Notes: generated from the sequence alone by a model not told the origin. DNA of 64,000 bases from Acanthosepion lycidas (GCA_963932145.1 OZ010596.1:88123323-88187322), one strand, 5' to 3'; counted from the first letter of the stretch, positions 1 to 10,611 are shown. Program-made: numbers and translations.

Positions 1-235
1 TGCATTTAAATTTTTGCAGATTAAAATTGGTTGGAAAGCATGGAGCCAGAAACGAGTTCCACAGTGCGAGAAAAGAAACTGTTAGCATAGAATTTACAGT
101 TACATCTAGCCAACTCAACTGTAAACTGATGAGATCTAAACGCCAGTCGAGTACGGCGCTTAAATTCAAAATGACTAGGTACCATAGTGAAGAGCTCATC
201 TGAATAATTACCGTGAAAGTATTTTTAGAAAAGGA
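1..235 (-). pseudogene. L-A LINE C-terminal ORF fragment
   Basis: The minus strand is a decayed copy of the last third of the L-A ORF. It matches, by eye, the same segment at 8380-8620 (plus) and 11340-11580 and 50100-50300 (minus). Shared landmarks are the stretch encoding SDEL, a basic RxTRLAxRSHQFTV-like block and an FYANSFF-like block. The plus-strand start corresponds to the ORF end, so the 3' UTR lies left of the window. Stops and frameshifts break the frame. It is a non-LTR retrotransposon remnant, not a host gene. Confidence 0.75.
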
Positions 236-335
236 TCATGTGAGATGTATGGATGATGAGAATCAATGATGTTATATTGTCTACTGAACGACTTACGATA
301 TACAGATGTCTTGAACCTATATTCTGAACCAATCA

Positions 336-635
336 GTGAATAATAATAATAATGATAATAATGATAATAATAATACAATAAAAACAGAGAGAACAATCAA
401 AGCTAATCGTCCAAACATCGTGATAAAAGACCACAAGAAGAGAATGTGCTTTCTTATTGACATGGCACTTCCTGCTGATTGTAATGTATCTTTGAAGATC
501 GTCAAAAAAAAAAAAAAACTATCAAAATATAAGAATCTTAAAATGGAAATCTAAAACATGTTCCACACGAGGACAGCAATAATTCCAGTTGTAGTTGGAG
601 TACTCGGATTGATTGGAAGAAAGTTCCGATAGATT
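336..635 (+). pseudogene. L-B LINE C-terminus, copy 1
   Basis: The frame reads RTIKANRPNIVIKDHKKRM, then FLIDMALPADCNVS, a poly-A expansion (504-518), SKYKNLKMEI, a stop, and IIPVVVGVLGLIG. This order is the familiar C-terminus of a group of animal LINE polyproteins (an ID(M/V)A core, then a VPVVVGALG motif). Two related copies follow within 750 bp. The 5' side abuts an (AAT)n-like tract at 338-375. An in-frame stop shows it is dead. Confidence 0.7.
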
Positions 636-692
636 AATTGAAGAATACAAACCACTGTACTCACAAGTGCAGTTCACTTTAAACGCGCCCAA

Positions 693-1124
693 ATGTGCAT
701 AGATGACTCTCTTACATTGTTCTTTTTATCCATAGACTTCCCGGAGAGGGACTTGGTAATTAGCTACTTAAAATCACTCTCTGGCAAGAATGATACACCA
801 TCGCCGTTCGTCTATTATTGTGCTAAATTAAGACACCAAGACTGTCATATTGTTTATATTGCCAAAGCAAATGACACAAATATAGCAGAGAAAGTGATTG
901 AGAAAATTACAAAATTCTCTCATTTGAAAGTTGAGATGGTAAGATTGTTTGGAAAAGGGGAAAAGAATGTCAAGGTGATTCCAATGGTGATTGGCGCACT
1001 GGAATCGATCCCATTAAAACTGCAAGAAACTGGTATAAACATCACCCGGTCTGGTTATAGAGATAGGACTTGTAATAATTTTATGGGACTTTACAATACA
1101 CACAGACAAAACAATCAAAGCTAA
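693..1124 (+). pseudogene. L-B LINE C-terminus, divergent copy 2
   Basis: An open frame of 143 codons. The second half reads AEKVIEKITKFSHLKVEMVR, then VKVIPMVIGALESIPLKL, and lines up with the L-B pattern (KxLSKYKxLxxE, then VPVVVGALG). The first half (MCIDDSLTLFFLSIDF) is not recognised and may be unrelated DNA read in frame. The frame runs directly into copy 3, whose start supplies the last residues. Length is well below a LINE ORF2, so this is a fragment. A domesticated short protein cannot be excluded from one sequence but is less likely. Confidence 0.5.
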
Positions 1125-1365
1125 TCGCCCAGACATTGTGATCAAAGAACACAAAACAGAATGTGCATTCTTATAGACATGGCACTTTCTGCAGATTGTA
1201 ATGTATTTTTGAAGATCTTCAAAAAATCTATCAAAATACAAAGATCTTGAAGTGGAAATTTAAAAAAATGTGGCATATGAAGACATCAATAATTCCAGTT
1301 GTAGTTGGAGCACTCGGATTGGTTAGAAAAGGTTCCAATAGACTTTACCTAAATAAAATGTGTGA
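1085..1365 (+). pseudogene. L-B LINE C-terminus, copy 3
   Basis: It repeats copy 1 with small changes: KTIKANRPDIVIKEHK, a frameshift, IDMALSADCNVFLKIFKK, SIKIQRS-type drift, then IIPVVVGALGLVRKGSN. Better conserved than copy 1 around the GALG motif. The three copies lie in direct orientation, suggesting repeated insertion or local duplication. A poly-T run (1373-1386) follows. Confidence 0.7.
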
Positions 1366-1473
1366 TCTTAGATTTTTTTTTTTTTTACGAAAATGATTAT
1401 TGAAAAATGTCATGAAGCTATTTCTGACCTTAGGGATCCGGAAGGAAATGTGTATACAACAGAAATCAAAGGA

Positions 1474-1474
<1 letters not shown>

Positions 1475-1523
<49 letters not shown>
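1475..1523. repeat. (AAT)n microsatellite
   Basis: About 16 uninterrupted AAT/ATA units. Flanks (1366-1474, 1524-1577) are AT-rich with nothing recognised. Confidence 0.95.
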
Positions 1524-1524
<1 letters not shown>

Positions 1525-1577
1525 TGTTCATTTTAAAAAAATTCGCTGAAAAATTCTAATGAGCTTATTATTGAAAA

Positions 1578-2042
1578 CTGTTCAACCCTGGTTTGGTTTA
1601 ATTTGTTTTACGGTATATCAACCTTAATGGATTATTTAATGCCAACAAAATTTTTAGGATAGTTTCGTATGAATAGAATATGTATTCTTTGTAAGAAATT
1701 ACTTTGTAGATCGGGTTTCATTGACATATTTTTGTAAAGAGGTTTTTTTTTTGTCGAGAGCCAAATCTATTGTTGGTAACTGTTTTTTCAAAAATGTATT
1801 GCTGGTATTTTTACTATAAAAATCTACTTTTACACTTTCATAGTGTCTTGACCCCAGTTTGGAGGTAAATTATTTGCTCATAGCTGGGATCCTAACATGT
1901 GCTACTATCCCAGGCCAGGGTAATCCTGTGCACAACAGCAATTAAGAGGTGTTTCCTTGTTCCCGAAAACCTCTGATCAGAGGCCTTGCCGCTGGATGTA
2001 GTTTATCGTCATACCCTGGACGTCAACTCTGGTTTTCAAGTT
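1578..2042 (+). repeat. R1 interspersed repeat, full-length-like copy
   Basis: R1 runs from a GTTTGGTTTAATTTGTTTTA-like head, through TATATCAACC..AATG(G/A)..TTATTTAATGCC, several ATTGCTGGTAAT-type motifs, then a block with CCAGTTTGGAGGT, AGCTGGGATCC, AGCAATTAAGAGGTG, CTCTGATCAGAGGCC and GGATGTAGTTTATCGTC. The same order occurs at 12816-13413, 16700-17045 and 22205-22590 (plus) and 5180-5545 and 17160-17785 (minus). I see no coding sense, no inverted ends and no tRNA-like boxes. Class unknown. Confidence 0.75.
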
Positions 2043-2621
2043 AACAAAATGCCCCAATAAGAGAATGAAGTTAAATTATTAAAAGGATATTAAACCAACT
2101 TCAGCAATGGAATGTTAATTAATCAGAATGTTGTATTTACCAAGACCGAGTTTAATGTTTTGTCAAGCCACAAAGAATGCAGCCAAATAAAAAATACCAG
2201 GTAACCGCATACATCAAAGCATTTTTTTTTATTTCCTCTTCTCAGTGTAGAACTGGGATAGACGGACAGGACAGATCACAAAAAAAAACTAAACGTGCTA
2301 TTAATTTCAACAAAATCATCATTCAGGAGAAAGGCTGTTTTTATGTTATAAAAGCAAATTATTTAAAAAAAAATAGTTTTAAAAAAATGCATAAATTATC
2401 TAAACTAGTATCCTCATCTTTGTTGGCATTTTTTACGTTTTTTTTTTTTTTTTTTCATATTTCAGACTGTAGTCAGACAGATGACAGACATACGGTCTTT
2501 TTTCGTTTGCTATCATTATTATTATTATTATTTCAATTTTGCAATGTAATTGTTATTTTTATTATCATTATTGTTATTATATTATTATACTGTTATCTTA
2601 TATCATTATGTTGTTATTATA
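2043..2621. other. AT-rich stretch, no gene
   Basis: A-rich and T-rich runs, a poly-T at 2440-2456 and ATT/GTT trinucleotide drift from 2510 to 2620. The 241-codon plus-strand frame across it is low complexity and runs into the back of the transposase, so I do not treat it as a gene. The last two bases (2620-2621) are the TA target duplicate of the next element. Confidence 0.6.
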
Positions 2622-3967
2622 CAGCGTGTTTAAAAAGAATGCGCCAAAATCATCACGTGATGTGTCAAAAACGAAAAAAATTACAAACCTCAAACATGAA
2701 CACATGTGTTGTATATACATTCAAGTTTCATTTCATGTTTTATAAGTGCTCAATGTGGCCTCCATCGGCAGCGTGGACAACATCAAGCCGATACGAGAAT
2801 TCCTCCCAAACGCGCCTCAGCATGTCACGGTCCACCGTGTTGATTGCAATTGTTATTCGATCTTTCAAGTCATCGATACTTGCTGGAAGTGTTGGAACAT
2901 AAACTTGGTCTTTAACAAGAAAAAGTCACACACAGTGAGGCCCAGGGATCTGGCAGGCCAAGCACAGAGAGCAAGATCTTTAGCACCTCTCCTCCCAATC
3001 CATCGCTGAGGCATGTTTTCATTCAGATGAGCTCTAACCCCGAGATGCCAATGGGGTGGTGCTCCATCTTGCTGAAAAATGAAGTCATTCGAATCTGCTT
3101 GCAGTAAAGTGAATAGCCAGTTTTGGAGCATTTCGAGATAGGTTTGTCCTGTAACAGTGTTTCCTTCAAAGAAAAAGGGACTATAGACCTTGTCTTGAGA
3201 CACAGCACAGAAGACGTTCACTTTAGGGGAATCTCTTTCATGCTCAACAGTTTCATGTGGGTGCTCTGTTCCCCAAATGCGCACATTGTGACGATTGACT
3301 GTGCCTCTCAAATGGAAATTCTCTTCGTCACTAAAAACTAAACGTGAAAAGAGAGTTTCATCACCTTCCTCCATCTCCAGCATTGACTCACAGAATGTCC
3401 TCAGCATCACCTTGTCATCATTAGTAAGTGCTTGGACGAGGCTTAGTTTGTATGGTTTCATGTGTAATCGTCTCTTTAACACACGCCAGACAGTGGTATG
3501 AGGGATGGCAAGCTGAAGACTTGCTCGACGTACGGACTTACGTGGGCTGCTCTCAAATGCATCATGAATCCTCTCCACTTGTTCCTCTGTAACACGTGGT
3601 CTTCCAGGACTCTTTCCTTTGCACAGGCACCCACTCTCTTTAAACTGTCTAACCCACCGTCGAATGCTCTCACGATGGGGCGGATCAATGCCGAATTCTG
3701 TTCTGAAAGCACGCTGCATCGTGAAGATGGCGTTTGTTTTCGCGAACTCAAGCACGCAAAACATCTTCTGCTGAGGAGTCGCCATTTTGATTGATCTTCC
3801 CACAATTCAGCTGCACCGGAAGTTATACTAACGACAGCGGTGAAACTGACACCCAATCAAACTTTGATAAGTACTCTATCAAATAACCACTGATTCAGTC
3901 CACTACAATGCTATAGACCTGAAAAAACAGCGTAATGATTTTGGCGTATTCTTTTTGAAACACCCTG
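2622..3967 (-). mobile_element. Tc1/mariner (IS630-type) transposon, 1346 bp, with both ends
   Basis: Inverted ends of 32-33 bp are visible: 2622-2653 begins CAGCGTGTTTAAAAAGAATG and the complement of 3935-3967 begins CAGGGTGTTTCAAAAAGAAT; both end CGCCAAAATCAT. TA flanks both sides (2620-2621 and 3968-3969), the signature of this superfamily. The inside is one transposase reading frame on the minus strand. The right flank is L-B sequence, so the element landed in or beside a LINE remnant and its ATT-rich tail. Ends and frame are well kept, suggesting a fairly young copy. Confidence 0.93.
2740..3785 (-). pseudogene. Tc1/mariner-type transposase with one frameshift
   Basis: The chosen start is the ATG at 3785 (MATPQQKMFCVLEF), which opens with the N-terminal helix-turn-helix domain; an upstream in-frame start at 3803 adds six residues. 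A second HTH follows (GRPRVTEEQVERI, then SVRRASLQLAIPHTTVWRVL). Catalytic Asp positions: LVFSDEENFHL, IFQQDGAPPHW and LTVCDFFL. The last two are 46 residues apart, longer than mariner DD34D and closest to DD41D-type families with a small insertion. The usual SPDL is SLGL here. One indel near 2911-2915 shifts the frame; the next frame continues with DQVYVPTLP and VDRDMLRRVWEEF to a stop at 2740. Total is about 348 codons, normal family length. The shift should abolish activity unless it is a sequencing error. Confidence 0.9.
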
Positions 3968-3969
3968 TA

Positions 3970-4095
3970 TCTTCAAAGATACATTACAATCAGCAGGAAG
4001 TGCCATGTCAACAAGAAAGCACATTCTCTTCTTGTGGTCTTTTATCACGATGTTTGGACGATTAGCTTTGATTGTTCTCTCTGTTTTTATTGTAT
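3970..4095 (-). pseudogene. L-B LINE remnant beside the mariner
   Basis: Reverse complement of 370-500: encodes RTIKANRPNIVIKDHKKRMCFLVDMALPADCNVSLK on the minus strand, closely matching copy 1. It starts immediately after the TA duplicate of the transposon, so the transposon interrupts or abuts this copy. Confidence 0.75.
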
Positions 4096-4670
4096 TGTTA
4101 TTATTATTATTATTATTTCATTTTTGTAATGTAACTGTTATTATTATTATCATATTGTTATGGTATTGTTATATTATATTATATTATTATATTATATTAT
4201 TATTATTTCGTTTTTGCAATGTAACTGTTATTATTATTATTGTTATATTGTTATTATATTATATTATTATATTGTTATTATTATTTCATTTCTGCAATGT
4301 AACTGTTATTATTATTATATTGTTATTATATTATTATATTGTTATTATTATTCCATTTTTGCAATGTGACTGTGTTATAGTATTGTTATTATATTGTTAT
4401 TATATTATATTGTTATAGTATATTATTATATTGTTATTATATTGTTATTATATTATTATTATTATTTCATTTTTGCATTGTAACTGTGTTATTATTATTA
4501 TATTGTTATATTATTATATTATATTGTTATATTATTATATTATATTATTATATTGTTATTATTATTATTAATATTATTTCATTTTTACAATGTAAATGTG
4601 TTATTATTATATTGTTATATTGTTATTATATTGTTACATTATTATTGTTATTATTTCATTTTTACAATGT
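4087..4670 (+). repeat. (ATT)n-based minisatellite with a 20-25 bp unique block
   Basis: Alternates TTATTATTATT/ATATTATATTGT tracts with a recurring block close to ATTTCATTTTTGCAATGTAA (near 4117, 4206, 4286, 4350, 4466, 4577, 4656). About seven higher-order units of roughly 60-120 bp. A related tract occurs at 2520-2600. Long open frames here are low-complexity translation. Confidence 0.85.
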
Positions 4671-4689
4671 GTTGTTCCTATGTTTATAC

Positions 4690-5015
4690 GTGTCCCAGTG
4701 GATAAAGAAGCGTTGGTTGAAGTAATCCAGTGACTTAGCCGAAAAGAGTTGTAAGTTCAATACCAGAGGTGAACCAAAACTTGGAGGGTTGAGACACTAA
4801 GAGAAATAACTGAAACTGATATGTTCGGAAGAGGCATGGCACGTGGAACTAGAACAATCTAGCCCCCCCCCCCACCTCGTTTACTTTGAAATTCCAATCA
4901 CCTGAAGAAGACCAGGGCGTAAAATGGCCAAAACGTTGTGAATATGACGACAAAAATGAGGACAGCAGTCCGAACAATGTAAATTATATAAATAGCTACA
5001 ATACCTCATATATAG
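4690..5015 (+). repeat. R2 interspersed repeat, long copy
   Basis: Order: a GGAAGAGGCATGGCACGTGG block, poly-C, CAATCACCTGAAGAAGACCAGG, a CCAAAACGTTGTGAATATG block, GAGGACAGCAGTCCGAACAA, then ACCTCATATATAGGCAGA. The same order is at 57185-57330 (plus) and 63005-63200 (minus); the last 105 bp is amplified in tandem elsewhere (9790-10018, 23735-24365). No coding capacity seen. Class unknown. Confidence 0.7.
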
Positions 5016-5054
5016 GCAGATAACTGTGTTCTTTGGCCTATGACCTCAGACATG

Positions 5055-5175
5055 GCTCACAGGCTCAAGTCGTTAGCAAGCTTGACTCACTGAGTAGTGA
5101 GGCCAATTCTTACTGGGTGCTCCAACCTCGCGGCCTTGTGCCACATGTAAGCTACGCTTAGTAAATCAATAATTT
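5055..5175 (+). repeat. tRNA-like SINE (family S1), divergent copy
   Basis: Carries GTTAGCAAGCTTGACTCACT, a GAGGCCAATTCTTACTGGGTG B-box-like block and the shared tail CCTTGTGCCACATGTAAGCT. Same family as 13440-13557, 26836-26974 and 48030-48156. Confidence 0.65.
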
Positions 5176-5545
5176 CACGTCCTGAGTAAGACGATAAACT
5201 ACATCCAACAAAAGGCCTCTGATCAAGTTTTGAGGGGCATGGAACCACTTCTTAATTGCTGGTGTTACCAGGTCCACCCTGAACCGGGGTGGTAGCACCT
5301 GTTAGTACCCCAGCTAGGGGTAAATAGTTACCCCCCCCCAAAAAAAAAACTGTGGTCAAAATATTATGAAAGTGTATTAGGTTTTAATACCAGAAATACT
5401 TTATAAAACATTATTACCAGCAATAAATTTTTGAAGAAAAATTATTACCGGTAACATTACCAGCAATAGAAATCTTGTCGGCATTAAATGACCCATTGAG
5501 GTGTTGATATGCCGTAAAACAAAAACAAACCAAACCAAACCAAAA
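5176..5545 (-). repeat. R1 interspersed repeat
   Basis: Complement of the R1 order: GACGATAAACTACATCC, GGCCTCTGATCA, CCACTTCTTAATTGCTGG, GTACCCCAGCTAGGGG, then TTACCAGCAATA and TTAAATGACCCATTGAGGT. A poly-C/poly-A run (5332-5350) interrupts it. Confidence 0.75.
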
Positions 5546-7082
5546 TCAATAATTTCACCCAATAAACTCATTGAAGAGGGAGAAAATGTCCTTGTTTTGA
5601 CTGTCAGGTATATTTTACTCCATATATTCCTTTGCAAGGAATCAGAATAATTCTTCGCAACTCTCACTTTTGTTTCCTCGTAGCTTCTTGTCGCTTTTCA
5701 AAACGGAAAATAGAGTTGAAATAAATTACATTGCAGTTCAGACATTATTTTTCGTTTTAATTCTTGTTATTTTCAACAAATCCTAAAGAAGGTTCAAAGG
5801 AATATAGAGCTTAACCTCCATATGCCAGTGGATCAGCACCAATTACTGAGTACACTACATCCTCATTGGACAAGAAATGCTAAAAACATTTCTAATTTAC
5901 ATTTTCATGTTAGTTATAGATTTTTGTGCAAGCTAAACACAATCTAGGCTCCAGACGCAAGTTTTACAATAATTGCTTCTGATTGGCCAATTTATCTCAA
6001 AGTAATGACAACGCCTACGCACACGTGTTTAAACACAAAATACCGCCAAAAATCTTGAAACGTGTTCGTGAGCCACCCACGTGACCAGGAATGTAAATAA
6101 ATACGATGCACGAACACAAGTTTACCAGTGAGCTTCGTGACGGATAACCAACTGCCAAACAACTCCACGTCACTCATACTTTTGAAGTTACAAAGTTAAA
6201 TTTATTTAACACGAAACAACTCCAATACACTCACTCACCAACCTCTGAAATCACTCCTGAACTTTTATCAACTTTAGAACTCACAATTCCAAACTTTATT
6301 CTTCTGAATTACAAGTTCAATATTACAGTAAAATGTAAATTACTTCTTAAGAACTTTCTGTTTAAAAGACATTTAATATTAACAACTTTAATATCAACAT
6401 TAACGAACGATTACAAGAAAGACATTCTGAAACCTAAAACATCATACATATTTGCCAACATAACATATACCAAATATTCTGCTTGTACATTGTTTTGAAT
6501 GTTTTATTAGTTTCTAATTAAATATGTCTTGTTCGTAATATGAACTGTGGTACAAATATTTCCAAATCAAAGGGACACGACTCTGTCCTACCTTTTCTTT
6601 GCATGTTGTACACCAACCTAAATAAATCTGATTGTTACATTTTAAAACAATTCAGTTGAATTTTGTATTTTATTTTGATGTTAGTGGAAATAGTTAATTG
6701 ACACGCAACTTATTCTCAACAAATATTACCACATAATTAACCCATCCACTACAGGAATATAAGGCTGGTTAAAAAAATAAAATGGATAAATAAATAAGGG
6801 GGGGGGGTAAGGAAAATAATTCAATACATGGCATGCAGGAATCATTTGAAATGCTAAACTTAGCAACACCAGTAAAGCAATTTAACAACATCAATGTTTT
6901 TGAGTCTCATCTATGAGCTTCAGTTGGAGAATTTAAATATCAAGACATTTGTAGCGAATGCAGATAACATTTGTGACGGGAAGAGTTTGCTGCCTTTCAC
7001 TATAAACGATTTCAATATTTTCTAAAGAAATGAATTCAACTCGTCTGTGGTTTTATATATTTATACAAAGAACAATATAGCT
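5546..7082. other. Unassigned AT-rich stretch; weak promoter-like segment
   Basis: Nothing coding is supported. Around 5940-6180 is a more GC-balanced segment with a GATTGGCCAAT-type CCAAT motif (5981-5991), CACGTG E-boxes (6020-6025, 6079-6084) and a ...GTAAATAAATACGATG TATA-like run (6091-6106). That layout resembles a retroelement LTR or a promoter, but I cannot place ends or find a second copy. 6200-7080 shows only simple AT-rich sequence and a poly-G run at 6799-6807. Confidence 0.4.
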
Positions 7083-7192
7083 TACAAAAGATTGGGAAGA
7101 GCCGAGTGTGCCAAGCTAGACAATTTTTTTCTCTAGAATCGATCTCACATATTTATAAGTCTACCATTCATCCTTGCTTTGAATATTGCTAC
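7083..7192 (+). pseudogene. L-A LINE fragment, left part of a split copy
   Basis: Reads ..GRAECAKLDNFFLXNRSHIFISLPFILALNIAT-like decay of the L-A block (..SLCRARQFF..ESILxIYKSTIRPCxEYC). The match stops at 7192, where an LTR begins, and resumes at 7869. Confidence 0.6.
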
Positions 7193-7868
7193 TGTCGGAG
7201 TTAACGCCTCCTTAATTTCCTATTTGTTCACTAGGGGTCGCTCTCCCTACACTATAAATGCTGGGCGATTTCTCGTCTCGCTCTTTATCTGGCACTTGGG
7301 CTTCGGCCCTGTGCTGGTGGCATCACGGCTATGTCTAGGTTGGACCGGTTCGGGCCTGGACTAGCTATGACTAGCTTAGACCAGCTTGGACAAGCTATGA
7401 TCCGCTAAGACCAGGTTAGACCAGTGGCCCGAGTGTTTCCACTCGAGTTCCCCACGTTAAAACTGATCTTGTGTCACATCCTGTCTCAGTGGGGTGTCAA
7501 GTAAATACCTTCTACTTTACATTCCAGCAGACGCATTTAAAAATGTGATCGCTCGCAGAGATCCGTCTTTTCCCCCACAAGTGGGAAAACGCCATGAAAC
7601 ACGCATACACGTACGTACGAACGTTCACCAACATGAAAACTCTTTACGTTCACACACAAACACAAATGTTGATGTCTTTGTCACTTGTAAATTTGTTGTT
7701 TAATACATATATTTGTTTATATGTATCGGTCTTGTTTGTTTTCTTTACATCTTCGGTTGAACTCAACTTGAGTCCGACATGTTCTTGTACTTGGATCTTC
7801 TTCTAGCAGGAATAAACAGCACGTGTTCCTAATTCAACAACTTGCAAACCCACACGGTCCTCTACACT
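7193..7868 (+). mobile_element. Solo LTR, family LT1 (about 676 bp)
   Basis: Starts TGTCGGAGTTAACGCC and carries CACTATAAATGCTGGG (TATA-like, 7249-7264) and AATAAACAGC near the end (7811), the usual LTR layout of promoter then polyadenylation signal. It sits inside an L-A LINE copy that resumes at about 7869. Imperfect 5-bp flanks (GCTAC / GCCAC) could be the target duplicate; the exact 3' boundary is uncertain by several bases. A second copy on the minus strand is at 31763-32135. No internal retroviral-type ORFs are present, so it is solo. Confidence 0.7.
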
Positions 7869-8065
7869 GCCACGTATAGTCTGGAGCTCCTGCTGTATAT
7901 TTTTAGAGAGTCTTGATAAAATTAAAAAAATCGGCATTATTATTGGTCCTGACCTAGCGTCTCAATATCAGCCAATTTCCTATCGCTATAATGTAGCTTC
8001 TCTTTGCCTTTTCTCTAATTTCTTTAAGTACCTCCACGGATTCGCTAAAAAATTAGCATACTATG
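7869..8065 (+). pseudogene. L-A LINE fragment, right part of the split copy
   Basis: Continues with ACGTATAGTCTGGAGCTCCT and encodes decayed VYXESLDKIKKIGIIIGPDLAS.. followed by NVASLCLFSNFFKYLHGF. This aligns with 8215-8375 of the next copy. Confidence 0.65.
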
Positions 8066-8099
8066 ATGAATAATACTCCAAACTTATTAAAAACAGTTT

Positions 8100-8755
8100 T
8101 CGTCGTCGACCGCGAGGAAAGTTGGCTCTCTGTGCCGCGCCAGGAAATTTTTCTCCCCTGAATCGATACTTCAAATATACAAAACAATCATTCGCCCTTG
8201 CATGGAGTATTGCTGCCATATATGGTCTGGGCACCTTCTGTTTACCTCGGAGTTCTTGACAAGATTCAGAGACGGATATGTAATGTGATTGGCCCTGATC
8301 TGGCGTCTCGTCTGCAGTCACTATCTCACAAACGCGCCGTCGCCTCTCTCTGTTTTTTTTACAAATACTTTCATGGTAATTGCTCCGATGAGCTGCTTTC
8401 ACTGGTTCCCAGTCTCCATGAATTCAAGCGCCCTACGAGGCTGGCATCCCGCTCTCACCCGTACACTGTAGAAACTTTTAAATGTAGCCGTCTCTTCTAC
8501 TCCAATAGCTTCATACCTCGCACCTCTCGCCTGTGGAACACCCTTCCCAATTACTGTTTCCCTGATAGCTATGATCTCCAACTATTCAAATGTAATGTCA
8601 ATCAACATCTCCAGTTACCTTGATCTATCCACTATCCTTCCCCTCATCCTTCCTTCTATCACTCCTATCTGCTCTTGCTACAAATCTTCTGCAACCCCAA
8701 CTGCATCCTAGTGGCTTCACGCCTTGCTCGGGGCGCAATGCTTAAAAAAAAAATC
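8100..8755 (+). pseudogene. L-A LINE ORF C-terminus and 3' UTR, best copy
   Basis: The best-preserved L-A 3' region. An upstream frame reads YKTIIRPCMEYCCHIWSG, then shifts by one base near 8228; the main frame continues LDKIQRRICNVIGPDLASRL, HKRAVASLCFFYKYFHGNCS, DELLSLVPSLHEF, RPTRLASRSHPYTV, FYSNSFIPRTSRLWNTLPNY and ends near 8621. This is the C-terminal end, after the reverse transcriptase fingers and palm, of a jockey/CR1-like non-LTR retrotransposon. The 3' UTR ends with GCCTTGCTCGGGGCGCAATG and an A-run (8742-8751). The block is truncated on its 5' side at about 8100. The codon use is richer in GC than its surroundings, as expected for a recent coding insert. Confidence 0.85.
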
Positions 8756-9785
8756 TTTGTTATTATTAAAAGGAAAGACCAAAGGATTTTTTTGATTATT
8801 AAATTATATTTTTTTAATCCTTTTTAGAACATTCAAAATTTTGTTTTTTTCTTGCGTCAGCAGCAGAGGAACCAAAGATTGGTATAGTCAATTTTAACGT
8901 TTTTTTTTTGTTTGTTTTTTTGTGTGTGGAAAACTCAAAAAAATTGCAAAATTCAAATCAAATTAAATTTTCAGGACTTATTCAAAAATGAATGAAATTA
9001 TTTAAAAATTTTTTTTATTTAAAAATTTTTTTTTATTTAAAAATTTTTTTTTTAAATATCTTGGTGAAAATATTTATTTTACAGTTGTTACTCCCCATCG
9101 AATTTAATTAATTTTATTAAATTAAGAAATTCATTTTTGTACAGCTTAATGTTTTTATTAGTCATAAGCAGAACTTGGAGCATTTTAATTTTTTTTTTTT
9201 TTTTTTGTAAAACAGGAACCAGAGTTACCAAAATTCTGCTCTGAATCGTAAAACAAAAAGGCAATAAAACTATGACATTATTTAATCAGAAAAGATTTTA
9301 ATTGCTTTTATGAATAAGATATATTATGAACACTATTGTCTTATGAAAAACATTTTTCGATGAATAATAAATTTTTACAAGAATTTTCATTTTTTTTAAA
9401 TTATAACAATTTATAAAGTTTTAAATCTTTTAAATTTCTGAATTAATTTGTAGCGGTTAGGTGATATTGTTATTAAGTAAAAACTGTATTTACTAATCAT
9501 AAATCAAAAAGCTTCCTACAATATATTTTTTAAATTTTAAAATTTTTGTGTGTGTGTGTATAAATGTGCCGATTTTTTGTAAATATGGACGTCCATACAT
9601 GACATTATCTGAAAATAAGAGCAGTAACAATAGTAAAATTAAAGCTGAAGTACCTAAAATTCAATAAAATATTAGATTACGGAGAATATCTTCCTAAATT
9701 TTTAAGATTACTGCATAGTTCAAAATTATATTAAAAAAGGCGCCCATGTTATATTCCTCAATTTTTACAGATATCCCCACACTAG
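8756..9785. other. Very AT-rich stretch, no gene
   Basis: Poly-T and TTTAAAAATTTTTTTT runs (9001-9055), and a short (GT)n at 9547-9557. No repeat family or coding sense recognised. Confidence 0.6.
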
Positions 9786-9789
9786 AAAA

Positions 9790-10018
9790 AATTATATAAA
9801 CTTCTGTCTGTCAGTGCCGAAACTTTGTAATAAATATGGCAACAAAGATAAGGACAATAGTCCGAATAATGTAAATAATGTACATAATACCTCATCTCAG
9901 AAATATAGACAGATACTAAAGGGCCGAAACGTTGTAATAAATATGGCGACAAAGATGAGGACAATAGTCCGAATAATATAAATAGTGTACATAATACATC
10001 ATCTCAGAAATATAGACA
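9790..10018 (+). repeat. R2 terminal block, two tandem copies
   Basis: Two direct units of about 108 bp with GCCGAAAC(G/T)TTGTAATAAA, GACAAAGATGAGGACAATAG, TCCGAATAATGTAAAT and CATCTCAGAAATATAGACAG. Six related units, inverted, are at 23735-24365. Confidence 0.85.
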
Positions 10019-10019
10019 G

Positions 10020-10215
10020 TGACTTTATTTGTTGTGCAAAAAACTTATCCTGCCAGTGAACGTGACTGTGATCCCTGAATTTGAATTTGTTTAAATTTGT
10101 TAGTTGTGTTGCGATATCCTCCTTTGAATGAAATTAACAATAAGGTCAAAAATGTGAGAGCCGTTGAAAAAAGAATGAAATGGAAAGAGAAGAAATATTA
10201 TTAATGCAGAACAAT
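10020..10215 (+). repeat. R9 interspersed repeat, uninterrupted copy
   Basis: Contains GTTGTGTTGCGATATCCTCC, TGAAATTAACAATAAGGTC and GAAATATTATTAATGCAGAA. A related copy at 27340-27640 carries a mini-mariner exactly in the ATATTA/TAATGC segment, so this copy shows the empty site. Confidence 0.65.
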
Positions 10216-10610
10216 ACTTCCTTGTTAAAAATGCATTTCCGTGAGAGTTTAAACTAAAAATAAGTAATATTTCTTTCAAATCAGATTATTTAAACTTTAA
10301 ATCAGCTAATATTCCTCAAATAATGTTTCAGGAAAGTATATTTTATTTTTGAAAGATTTTTTAATTAAGAGAATTACAGTCTGCTGACAGATGGCTAAAA
10401 ATGGCGCAAAATCAGCGATTTTTAACAATTTGAAAACAACCCCCACCCCCTTGAAGTCAATTTAAATTAGTTTTGAAATATAGCAAAGTGTTTTGCTTAT
10501 TGTGAAAAATTAAATTTAAACCTACTAACTTGAAATTAAAATTAAAATCAAAGCTTCAAGAAACATTTTTCATTTTTAAAAATTCAATTTAAATCTTAGG
10601 TATTGTGTTT
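10216..10610. other. AT-rich stretch, no gene
   Basis: No recognised family. Only A/T-rich runs and a poly-C at 10441-10451. Confidence 0.5.
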
Positions 10611-10611
10611 C

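Noticed and set aside
2177..2902. 241-codon plus-strand frame ending in Arg/Ser-rich sequence
   Set aside because: Homopolymers, an ATT tract and the antisense of the mariner transposase; no domain.
3476..3856. 126-codon frame and other frames across 3000-3860
   Set aside because: Shadows of the transposase on the opposite strand or in other frames.
5401..5667. 88-codon minus-strand frame
   Set aside because: Overlaps R1 repeat sequence and a GTTTGGTTT microsatellite-like run; no domain.
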